Made by a program: the position numbers and the translations under genes. The notes below the pieces were generated by a model. That model saw only the letters and a program-made list of their open reading frames with translations, was not told the origin of the DNA and did no database searches. DNA of 7,887 nucleotides, from NCBI GenBank assembly GCA_903899865.1, contig CAIUKZ010000027.1:1-7887 (forward strand), written 5' to 3'. Below are positions 1 to 5,727 of the stretch, one piece after another. The stretch's first letter is position 1; each line of letters starts with the position of its first letter. The DNA comes from an uncultured Bacteroidales bacterium. Lineage in GTDB: Bacteria; Bacteroidota; Bacteroidia; Bacteroidales; Paludibacteraceae.

Positions 1-325
1 CAGTATGCCCAGGATGAGCCTTAATAAATGCCTCAAAATCGACCGCAGGACAACTATCGGCTAACGAACAACCTGCATTCATATCAGGTACCAATACTTT
101 TTTAGAAGGAGAAAGAATTTTGGCTGTTTCACCCATGAAATGAACACCACAGAGCACAATGATATCAGCATCTGTATTTGCTGCCCATTGAGCCAAAGCT
201 AGACTATCACCTACATAATCTGCTATGTCTTGAATATCGCCCATTTGGTAATAATGAGCCATTATCACTGCATTTTTTTCTTTCTTTAAATGATTGATGG
301 AGGCTATGAGTTCTATTTTATCCAT
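1..325 (-). CDS. nadA: Quinolinate synthase NadA, N-terminal part (3' end cut by window edge)
   Basis: Quinolinate synthase condenses iminoaspartate (from NadB) with dihydroxyacetone phosphate to give quinolinate, the pyridine precursor in de novo NAD synthesis. It is a cytosolic 4Fe-4S enzyme. My translation of the minus strand from the ATG at 325-323 gives 108 codons open to position 1, about a third of the usual 300-350 residues. Family hallmarks are the AHYYQ segment (residues 23-27), DIADYVGDSL (33-42), CGVHFMGETAKILSP (59-73) and PDMNAGCSLADSCP (80-93). By alignment from memory with E. coli NadA, Cys86 matches the first of the three cluster-ligating cysteines; the other two would lie off the window. 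No Shine-Dalgarno sequence precedes the ATG. No nadB or nadC is visible. The gene stands alone here behind a long upstream region. The identification is secure, and the truncation is only an effect of the window. Confidence 0.96.
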   Translation of the reverse strand, partial: MDKIELIASINHLKKEKNAVIMAHYYQMGDIQDIADYVGDSLALAQWAANTDADIIVLCGVHFMGETAKILSPSKKVLVPDMNAGCSLADSCPAVDFEAFIKAHPGHT

Positions 326-544
326 TTCTGAAGTTTTGAAAACTATATTAATATTATTCTTTTAAATTTTAAAAAAACTATTTAAAGATAATAATAGGAT
401 GTTGATAAGGTTAATAAGAATTTTATCAAAACCTTGTTTTATATCCTTATGAAAGTTTGAGTTTAGTTTGTAAACAAATTGGAACGAATTATTCCTTTGA
501 ATGAATGAATATTACAAACTTTATTAACACATTGTTTATAACTG

Positions 545-552
545 CAAAGTTA
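545..552 (-). promoter_or_regulatory. Candidate Bacteroidota -7 promoter element for nadA
   Basis: The minus strand reads TAACTTTG here, an exact match to the TAnnTTTG consensus used by the primary sigma factor of Bacteroidota, followed by CA as is common. It is the only exact match found in the orientation of nadA between the two genes. No clear TTG -33 element sits 17-23 nt upstream. If used, transcription would begin near 538 and give nadA an untranslated leader of about 210 nt, which is long for the phylum. A weaker near-match, TATCTTTA, lies closer to the gene (about 384-391). Confidence 0.45.
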
Positions 553-751
553 AAAAGTTTTTATGAATGGGTATACTGATAAGTATGAATTTAGTGCTTA
601 AAAATACAACATGAAAAAAGGCATAACTATTTTGGTAGTTTCAATTATCTATATAAGGAGATTCACTTATGATAGTTGCAAATTTAGTTGTAATATTTTT
701 GTCATATATTCTTAATGAGTTTTCAACATATTTTTAATAGTTTATTAATAC

Positions 752-789
752 ATCAAAGACTAACAATCCATATATTGTTAGTCTTTGAT
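752..789. terminator. Perfect 16-bp inverted repeat, possible transcription terminator
   Basis: Arm 752-767 (ATCAAAGACTAACAAT) is the exact reverse complement of arm 774-789, with a 6-nt loop (CCATAT). On the minus strand it lies about 90 nt beyond the stop of the SDR gene and before nadA, which fits a terminator or an mRNA 3'-end hairpin for that gene. It also lies 14 nt after the stop of the 22-codon plus-strand ORF. Neither side has a clean T-tract, so an intrinsic terminator is not proven. A protein-binding palindrome or a 3'-end stabilising hairpin are the alternatives. Confidence 0.45.
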
Positions 790-878
790 AATGAATTAAA
801 TACGTCAAAACGCTATCATTGTATAGCAAAAGTAAGGATGACAGATAGAAATAGTTTACAGAATTATTGCTAATGTCA

Positions 879-1700
879 TTAAGCGTACAGCAATCCTACT
901 ATCCATACAGACAATCGTGTAGGTAGAACTTTAAACAGCCAGTTGAATATTTTGTATTCTATGCCAGGAATGACAGTGAAACACATTTTGTTTTTATAAA
1001 CTTGATTTACCATTTTTTGAGCTACAAATTCAGCTGGACGACCATTTTGCTCATCCTTTTCCATACGAGCTATGGATGCAGTCATTTTTTTGTAATAAGG
1101 AGAATTGGTATTTTGAGCTTTTTCAGCAAATTTGCGTGCTGCAGTAAAGTCTGTTTTTGTGTCGCCAGGCAGTACAGTACAACATTGAATACCAAAAGGT
1201 TTTACTTCTAAACTTAATGCTTTCATAAAAGTGAGAAGAGCTGATTTGCTAGCGGAATATAAAGTTTGAAAAGGGATAGGGATTACTCCAGCTACTGAAG
1301 AAACTGCAATCACTTTACCATATCCTTGCGATCTGAAAACAGGAAGACAAGCTTGGATGGTTTTGACTGCTCCAAAAAAATTGGTTTCAAACTGATATTT
1401 CACTTCTTCCGATGAAATGTCTTCGATAGCACCAGCAATTCCATTACCAGCGTTGCAAATCACGGCATCCAATTTGCCCTTTTGCTTGATAATGTTTTCA
1501 ACAGCTGATTTTAAGCTTATTTCATCGTTAACATCCAATGCGATGTTGATGATTTCGCCTTCACCAGATGATGATTTCTTATTGTCGCCACCTCTGCGTG
1601 ATGCGGCATAAACCGTAGCTCCAGCGTCCATTAGTAAATTGGCAGCTGCTAAACCTATACCTGCACTAGCCCCAGTGAGTAATACTACTTTTGTTTCCAT
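879..1700 (-). CDS. Classical short-chain dehydrogenase/reductase (SDR), NAD(P)-dependent
   Basis: This is a 273-residue cytosolic oxidoreductase that should move hydride between NAD(P)(H) and a hydroxy/keto substrate. The Rossmann nucleotide motif TGASAGIG is at residues 9-16, the NAG motif at 83-85 and Asn107 in ETNFFG. The catalytic Ser135, Tyr148 and Lys152 (YSASK) have the standard 13- and 4-residue spacing, and PGDTKTDF (178-185) follows. All catalytic residues are present. The C-terminal 25 residues are hydrophobic and aromatic (IFNWLFKVLP then SVWIVGLLY), suggesting membrane contact or a lipid-like substrate, as in some ketosphinganine- or steroid-type SDRs; that is inference. I start at ATG 1700 rather than the in-frame TTG at 1724, because that TTG lies inside the promoter -7 box and SDRs normally begin just before the first strand (METKVVLLTG). 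The gene is divergent from the SDR at 1961. The substrate is unknown. Confidence 0.92.
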   Translation of the reverse strand: METKVVLLTGASAGIGLAAANLLMDAGATVYAASRRGGDNKKSSSGEGEIINIALDVNDEISLKSAVENIIKQKGKLDAVICNAGNGIAGAIEDISSEEVKYQFETNFFGAVKTIQACLPVFRSQGYGKVIAVSSVAGVIPIPFQTLYSASKSALLTFMKALSLEVKPFGIQCCTVLPGDTKTDFTAARKFAEKAQNTNSPYYKKMTASIARMEKDEQNGRPAEFVAQKMVNQVYKNKMCFTVIPGIEYKIFNWLFKVLPTRLSVWIVGLLYA

Positions 1701-1721
1701 AAATGTTGATAATTTTTTGTA

Positions 1722-1729
1722 CAAAGATA
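1722..1729 (-). promoter_or_regulatory. -7 promoter element of the classical SDR gene
   Basis: The minus strand reads TATCTTTG, an exact TAnnTTTG match, 21 nt upstream of the ATG at 1700. Predicted transcription start is near 1715, giving a leader of about 15 nt. No good TTG -33 element is seen at 17-23 nt. The box decides the start codon: the longer reading frame's TTG (1724-1722) lies within it and could not be on the mRNA. Confidence 0.7.
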
Positions 1730-1913
1730 CAGAATTATCTGATAGCTATTAAGAAAAATATATTACACTTACTAAATAGAAATCAAAATGTTATGATTCA
1801 TCTTTGTGCGTTTTTAATAATAGTTTTTTATAGCATCTAGAGGTTGAAGCTACTGATCACCTATTAGACATTTGAAAATGAAGCGACCCTACAGGAGAGT
1901 TGAATATTTAACG

Positions 1914-1921
1914 TACTTTTG
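1914..1921 (+). promoter_or_regulatory. -7 promoter element of the extended SDR gene
   Basis: TACTTTTG is an exact TAnnTTTG match, 39 nt before the ATG at 1961. It predicts a leader of about 30 nt. A TTG at 1900-1902 is only 11 nt upstream, too close for a normal -33 element, so the upstream half is weak or absent. With the minus-strand box at 1722-1729 it makes this a back-to-back divergent promoter region. Confidence 0.6.
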
Positions 1922-1960
1922 CAATTTGATATCATTGTTAAATGCTTAATATAATTGGAA

Positions 1961-2941
1961 ATGAAGGTATTGGTTACCGGTGCTAATGGGCTGTTGGGTC
2001 ATCATGTAGTACCTAATTTGCTTTCTAAGGGTCATTCAGTCAGGTTATTGATTAGAAGTGAAAGGAATATCCATTTTGATAGAACAGGTGTAGAGACTGT
2101 AATTGGAGGTTTTGGTGATGAATCTATACTCAATCAAGCGCTAATAGGATGTGATGCAGTGATTCATATTGCTGCTATGATAAGTCATGTTGAAACTGAT
2201 TATTCTGTATTTCACCGAATTAATGTCAACTCAACCATTGCATTGTTCGAAAAATCACAGTTTATGGGTGTCAAGACCTTTGTGTTTATTAGCACGTCAA
2301 ATACAGTGGCTAATGGCAAGGGTTCGAAGCTGGGAACAGAAGATTTACCGATTGCATTTCCATTTTCCGATTCGATGTACGCTCAGAGTAAGTGGAAGGC
2401 TGAGCAGGAGTTGTTAGCCAGATTAACACTTGGTTCAATGAAATTGATCATCATCAATCCATGTTTTATAATAGGTGGGTTTGACACCAAGCCTAGCTCA
2501 GGTAAGCTGATGTTGATCGGCTACAAGAAACGAATATTATTAATTCCAAGTGGCGGAAAAAATTTTGTATCAGCAGACAATGTTTCTCAGGTGATATGCA
2601 ATGCATTGGGCAAGGGTAGGAGTGGAGAGCGTTATTTGGTGGCGGGTGAAAATATGAGTTTTAAAGATTTTTTTGAGTTGCAAGGTAGTATTTGTAATTA
2701 TCAACAATGGATAATTCAATTACCAAATTGGGTGCTTAGAATAGGAGGAATGGTGGGTGACTTGCTCCTTAAACTTGGAGTAAGCACAGAATTTACTACT
2801 GTGAATATCAACCAGTTGTTAGTACAAGAATATTATTCAGGAGCAAAGGCAAAGTCGGAGTTAGCCCTAGAAGATACAAATCTAAGAAAGTCGATAGAGG
2901 GAGCCATTCTTTGGTTCAAACAGCAGGGTGTAATTTCTTAG
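1961..2941 (+). CDS. Extended SDR, NAD-dependent epimerase/dehydratase family (DFR/HpnA-like)
   Basis: This is a 326-residue extended SDR with an N-terminal NAD(P) Rossmann fold, TGANGLLG at residues 6-13. It has an acidic-loop segment around GCDAVIHIAA (63-72), STS at 111-113, and the active-site pair Tyr140 and Lys144 (YAQSK). INPCFIIGGFDTKPSSGKL (165-183) and the stretch VSADNVSQ to ERYLVAGENMSFKDFF (203-238) resemble the dihydroflavonol-reductase-like and hopanoid-associated HpnA branch. These act on sugar or small hydroxy/keto substrates; the true substrate here is unknown. Length is normal for the family and no catalytic residue is missing. I prefer ATG 1961 to the in-frame TTG at 1955 because the fold begins right after it (MKVLVTGANG). 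No hopanoid genes are nearby to support an HpnA role. Its stop abuts the stop of the convergent lipoprotein gene. Confidence 0.9.
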   Translation: MKVLVTGANGLLGHHVVPNLLSKGHSVRLLIRSERNIHFDRTGVETVIGGFGDESILNQALIGCDAVIHIAAMISHVETDYSVFHRINVNSTIALFEKSQFMGVKTFVFISTSNTVANGKGSKLGTEDLPIAFPFSDSMYAQSKWKAEQELLARLTLGSMKLIIINPCFIIGGFDTKPSSGKLMLIGYKKRILLIPSGGKNFVSADNVSQVICNALGKGRSGERYLVAGENMSFKDFFELQGSICNYQQWIIQLPNWVLRIGGMVGDLLLKLGVSTEFTTVNINQLLVQEYYSGAKAKSELALEDTNLRKSIEGAILWFKQQGVIS

Positions 2942-3940
2942 TTATTTTATTTTAACCCCATTGAAAATGATGTTTACGCCATCGGTTTTCAAATCTAACT
3001 TTGAAACATTTAAAGAGGGCTGGGTGATAGTAATATCAGAGCTATGCCAACTTGGGTTATGGGTTTCTGACGAATTGTAGATGGCAATTAACGCATAGTA
3101 GTTGGAGTTTCCTATTGTGTTAGAATCAATTCTTGATGAAGTTGCAGCCTGAACGAGGAAGGCAAATTTTGAATTATCGTGAATATTATTGTGAGTGACG
3201 GCTATGTTTTTTGCTTCATATTTAGCAGTGATTGCCTCTGGCCAGATCCATGTTTCGGTACTTGTTTGTCCGCAAGCGATAGCAGCATTTCCGCAGTTAT
3301 ACACCTCATTGTTAGTGATTACACCATTTATTGAACCACCTTTAACCACAATTCCCATGCCTGTACTGTTTTTAATATCATGAACTTTGTTGCCACTTAC
3401 AGTAAAATTTTTAACCCCTACTAGGTCTATTCCTTGTTCGCTATTGGAATAAGAAATGTCATTATTTAAAATTTTCACAGAATCAGCACCACCGATATGA
3501 ATACCGTCTTTTGCGCCAAGATTGGTAATTTTGTTGTCTTGAATAATGATACTTTGCGCAATATAGCTAAAATCACTCGATTCTTGACCAATTTGTATGC
3601 CACCTTCTATGCTAAAATTGCTAATACTAACATTGGTCACACCCCATCCTGTAATGCAGTATTTGGAAGTAAGAAGAGGCTTAATGATGGCACCATGTTT
3701 TTTGGTAGAAATGAGTTTAATGTTTGGTGAAAGATAGATGTTTTCATAATAGGTTCCTGGTTCTACGTTGATGACTCCACCACTGTCCTTGAGTAAATAG
3801 ATGGCATCTTGAATATTTCCACTGCCTAATACTAAATAGCTGCCGTCGGCCTGTTTTATAGGTTTAGTTTCAATTTCTTCTTTCTTGCAAGCTACCAAGC
3901 AACAAATAATGAGGAAGTTGAATATGTATTTTTGGTTCAT
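2942..3940 (-). CDS. Right-handed parallel beta-helix lipoprotein, predicted surface-exposed
   Basis: The 332-residue product has a lipoprotein signal peptide (hydrophobic residues 5-17, lipobox LVAC, acylated Cys18). The mature N-terminus, C-K-K-E-E-I, fits the C-x-K-(D/E)2 lipoprotein export signal described for Capnocytophaga canimorsus, so outer-leaflet display is likely. After a linker comes a pectin-lyase-like entry motif (IQDAIYLLKDSGGVINVEPGTY, about 43-64). A ladder of PbH1-type rungs follows, each with an Asn-rich turn at about 136, 160, 184, 211, 252 and 274, spaced 22-27 residues except one gap of about 41. That gap holds a Trp-containing insert (residues about 225-243) that could form a binding loop. 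Such folds bind or cleave polysaccharides, but I see no diagnostic catalytic set and no PUL genes. The protein may be a lyase, an epimerase or a binding protein. The ATG at 3940 lies 34 nt after a clear -7 box. Confidence 0.85.
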   Translation of the reverse strand: MNQKYIFNFLIICCLVACKKEEIETKPIKQADGSYLVLGSGNIQDAIYLLKDSGGVINVEPGTYYENIYLSPNIKLISTKKHGAIIKPLLTSKYCITGWGVTNVSISNFSIEGGIQIGQESSDFSYIAQSIIIQDNKITNLGAKDGIHIGGADSVKILNNDISYSNSEQGIDLVGVKNFTVSGNKVHDIKNSTGMGIVVKGGSINGVITNNEVYNCGNAAIACGQTSTETWIWPEAITAKYEAKNIAVTHNNIHDNSKFAFLVQAATSSRIDSNTIGNSNYYALIAIYNSSETHNPSWHSSDITITQPSLNVSKLDLKTDGVNIIFNGVKIK

Positions 3941-3974
3941 GATATTGTATTTTTGGGTGTTAGTATCATTATTA

Positions 3975-4006
3975 CAAAGCTAAAAATTTTATTGGAACAA
4001 TTGCAA
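3975..4006 (-). promoter_or_regulatory. Promoter of the beta-helix lipoprotein gene (-33 TTG and -7 box)
   Basis: On the minus strand the -7 element TAGCTTTG occupies 3975-3982, an exact TAnnTTTG match. A TTG at 4004-4006 lies 21 nt upstream of it, inside the range seen for Bacteroidota -33 elements. A second TTG 15 nt upstream is too close. This is the most complete promoter in the window and predicts a leader of about 28 nt. Confidence 0.7.
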
Positions 4007-4051
4007 TAATTGAATTAGTTTTTATTAAAAAGTCGATTATATAAATTGTAG

Positions 4052-4059
4052 TATCTTTG
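4052..4059 (+). promoter_or_regulatory. -7 promoter element of the barrel/phosphoesterase operon
   Basis: TATCTTTG is an exact TAnnTTTG match in an AT-rich context. No TTG is found 17-23 nt upstream, so the -33 half is weak. Transcription would start near 4066, giving a leader of about 100 nt before the first gene's ATG at 4165, much longer than the 15-30 nt leaders predicted for the neighbours. It is the only obvious promoter for the three genes up to 6882. Confidence 0.65.
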
Positions 4060-4073
4060 CTATTAATGTTTTT

Positions 4074-4093
4074 GGGATTTGAGATCTAATCCC
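4074..4093 (+). promoter_or_regulatory. Short hairpin in the operon leader
   Basis: GGGATT (4074-4079) is the exact complement of AATCCC (4088-4093), with an 8-nt loop that itself contains the palindrome AGATCT. It would sit about 10-30 nt into the predicted transcript. It may be an RNA hairpin affecting translation or stability, or a DNA operator just downstream of the promoter. It is only 6 bp, so chance cannot be excluded. Confidence 0.3.
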
Positions 4094-4164
4094 TCACTAA
4101 TTTGATAATCAATGAAAATACTGGTCAAAACATTTATTCAAATCTTTACGTTTATTACATTTAT

Positions 4165-4881
4165 ATGCAGAGATTAAAGCTACTTATCTTATTTGTCATC
4201 CATTTTTATCCGATGTATTCTCAGATAAAAATGGATCATTATGCCGAAGTGGGTAAAACCATGATGTCAAATGGTGTTTATTCCAATGTGAGCACATTGG
4301 TAGAAGCAAGTTACAACTATGTACATATCCATGGTGGCGCATTGCTATCGGTCATTAATCCTCAAGCTGGATTAATCAATACTATGACTGTAGGAGTAGG
4401 AGGGGAGTTTCAAGTTAAGAACTTCAAAATGAAAATGGACGGGTTCTATCTTTGGAAGCCGATTTCTGAGAATCTGAGAGAGTATAATGGTGGTATTATT
4501 GCTAGTTCAAGGTTCCAACACTTCGGGGTCAAACTAGGAGTGAATACAAGGGTTTATGGACTATCAAAGGCTGCAACGATGAACTATCACTTGAGTGATA
4601 CGGTGTCTACCTCCATCTGGGAGCCAGTGAATTTGATGTACCAGTTTTCATTCTATCAGCCACTGTCTGCCAAGTGCAATCTGGAAGTGAGAATTACCAA
4701 TTATGATAAATACATGATTCTTCAGGAGACTAACCCGATGATTATGAGTAGAGTGGATTATGTAGTGACTTCAAAATTGAGGGTTTATGGAGAGTTGTAT
4801 TATATGGAAGCGGGTTTGCTGAATATGCGGGTTAATTACTTTGGATACAATGGGAGAGGAGGGATAACATGGGAAATATAA
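4165..4881 (+). CDS. Predicted outer-membrane beta-barrel protein of unknown function
   Basis: I do not recognise a named family. From ATG 4165 the product has 238 residues and starts with a typical signal peptide (MQRLK, hydrophobic 6-18, cleavage probably after Ser19 or Gln20). The mature protein is made of alternating-residue, aromatic-rich strands separated by Gly/Asn turns: for example VSTLVEASYNYVHIHGGAL around 42-60, TMTVGVGGEF at 73-82, FGVKLGVNTRVYG at 120-132 and LRVYGELYYMEAG at 205-217. The last residues (GGITWEI) resemble a closing barrel strand. The size would suit a barrel of about 8-12 strands. The in-frame TTG at 4102 would place 21 polar and aromatic residues before the signal peptide and is rejected. 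The gene overlaps the downstream lipoprotein gene by 13 nt, so the two are co-transcribed. A periplasmic beta-rich protein is the alternative. Confidence 0.7.
   Translation: MQRLKLLILFVIHFYPMYSQIKMDHYAEVGKTMMSNGVYSNVSTLVEASYNYVHIHGGALLSVINPQAGLINTMTVGVGGEFQVKNFKMKMDGFYLWKPISENLREYNGGIIASSRFQHFGVKLGVNTRVYGLSKAATMNYHLSDTVSTSIWEPVNLMYQFSFYQPLSAKCNLEVRITNYDKYMILQETNPMIMSRVDYVVTSKLRVYGELYYMEAGLLNMRVNYFGYNGRGGITWEI
4857..4862 (+). promoter_or_regulatory. AGGAGG Shine-Dalgarno-like site before the phosphoesterase lipoprotein gene
   Basis: A full AGGAGG lies 6 nt before the ATG at 4869, inside the last codons of the barrel gene. Strong Shine-Dalgarno sites are unusual for Bacteroidota. It also encodes part of the Gly-Arg-Gly-Gly stretch of the upstream protein, so it may be a by-product of coding. 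If functional it would support translation of the overlapping second gene. Confidence 0.4.
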
Positions 4882-5726
4882 TCAAACGAATCAGCATTGT
4901 TTTTTCGATGGTAATTGCGCTGAGTGCATGCACCAATAGTACCATTGATCCTAGTGGATACTTCTATTCTACAGATAAAATCAACACCCGCTTTGACCAA
5001 TCCGAACAGTGGAACTCAAATCATCCATTCAAGCAAGTAGTAAGCTCAACAGAAAATTATCAGCTACTGGTGGCGGCAGATAGCCATGTAGGACCGGTGC
5101 ACAATCTTGAATTGTTTTTAAAAGAAGCCAAAAAGCCAGAAAATATGGCGTATGTGTTGGTGGGTGATGTGGTAACAGGCAAAGCGGAAGATTACATGAG
5201 ATTGGATTCTGTGTTGCCAAAATACGAGGTGAAACCTGGGTTTATAATAGTCGGGAATCACGATTTATATTTTGATGGTTGGCAATCGTTTTACAAGTTA
5301 TTTGGGTCGTCTGTTTACTATTTTACCGTTCAGACACCTTCGGCTTCCGATCTCTATATTTGCTTGGATTCGGGGAGTGGTACGCTGGGCGATAAGCAAC
5401 TGGCTTGGCTTAAAAATGTGTTGGCAACTGTAAGACCTAATTGTAGAAACTGTGTGATTTTCACGCATGTCAACTTCTTTAGAAGCAGACATACGGGTTC
5501 GACCAATCCTTTGGTAACGGAGTTGGAAGTATTGATTGATTTGTTTCTTAAAAGTAATGTGAATATGGTGATGATGGGGCACGACCATGAGCGGTCGCTC
5601 AATCAGCTTGGCAACACCACGTATGTGACCATGGATGCATTGCTGGATGGACATCCTAAGGCAAGCTGGGTGAAACTGAATGTGAGTGGAAGTAAAGTGG
5701 GTTATGAATTTGAAGAAGTAAAATGA
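4869..5726 (+). CDS. Calcineurin-like metallophosphoesterase lipoprotein
   Basis: The 285-residue product has a lipoprotein signal peptide (residues 1-20, lipobox LSAC, Cys21). A linker of about 45 residues and a complete metallophosphoesterase domain follow. Metal and catalytic motifs in order are Asp71-x-His73 (ADSHVG), Gly-Asp100 (VGDVV), Asn130-His131-Asp132 (GNHD), His200 (FTHVN) and His238-x-His240 (GHDH). All dimetal-site residues are present, so it should be an active phosphomono- or phosphodiesterase outside the cytoplasm. The residues after the cysteine (T-N-S-T-I) lack the Lys/acidic surface-export signal of the other lipoprotein in this window, so a periplasm-facing anchor is more likely. 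The start overlaps the barrel gene by 13 nt. The stop is one base before the next phosphoesterase gene. The substrate is unknown; phospholipid, nucleotide or glycan phosphate are all possible. Confidence 0.9.
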   Translation: MGNIIKRISIVFSMVIALSACTNSTIDPSGYFYSTDKINTRFDQSEQWNSNHPFKQVVSSTENYQLLVAADSHVGPVHNLELFLKEAKKPENMAYVLVGDVVTGKAEDYMRLDSVLPKYEVKPGFIIVGNHDLYFDGWQSFYKLFGSSVYYFTVQTPSASDLYICLDSGSGTLGDKQLAWLKNVLATVRPNCRNCVIFTHVNFFRSRHTGSTNPLVTELEVLIDLFLKSNVNMVMMGHDHERSLNQLGNTTYVTMDALLDGHPKASWVKLNVSGSKVGYEFEEVK

Positions 5727-5727
5727 A

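Larger units (their letters stand above)
326..878. other. AT-rich intergenic region between nadA and the classical SDR gene
   Basis: This 553-nt stretch carries no convincing protein gene. It contains a minus-strand -7 box likely to serve nadA (545-552), a perfect 16-bp inverted repeat (752-789) and a weaker 5-bp hairpin (812-816 with 823-827). Read on the minus strand, the weaker hairpin is followed by GTTTTG and sits about 50 nt past the SDR stop. Two overlapping tiny plus-strand ORFs exist. One is 611-715 (34 codons, starting MKKGITILVVS). The other is 669-737 (22 codons, mostly hydrophobic) with an AAGGAG at 655-660. Neither has a recognisable family or a clear promoter, so they are not called as genes. 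Confidence 0.6.

Noticed and set aside
694..701. TATTTTTG, an exact plus-strand TAnnTTTG match
   Set aside because: No plus-strand gene follows for over a kilobase and the stretch is so AT-rich that chance matches are expected.
1955..1960. TTG start two codons upstream of the extended SDR ATG
   Set aside because: ATG 1961 directly precedes the first Rossmann strand, as usual in the family, and TTG offers no advantage.
1961..2941. Naming the extended SDR hpnA
   Set aside because: Similarity is at subfamily level and no hopanoid genes are present in the window.
3195..3730. Plus-strand ORFs opposite the beta-helix lipoprotein
   Set aside because: They mirror the repeat-coding strand and show no signal peptide, domain or promoter.
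4102..4164. TTG start extending the barrel protein by 21 residues
   Set aside because: It places a polar, Asn/Tyr-rich stretch before an otherwise normal signal peptide; ATG 4165 gives a proper secretion signal.
5298..5654. 118-codon antisense ORF (and other opposite-strand frames inside 4869-6882)
   Set aside because: It lies wholly opposite the phosphoesterase domain, has a low-complexity His/Ile/Arg composition and no family features; it is a shadow of the real gene.
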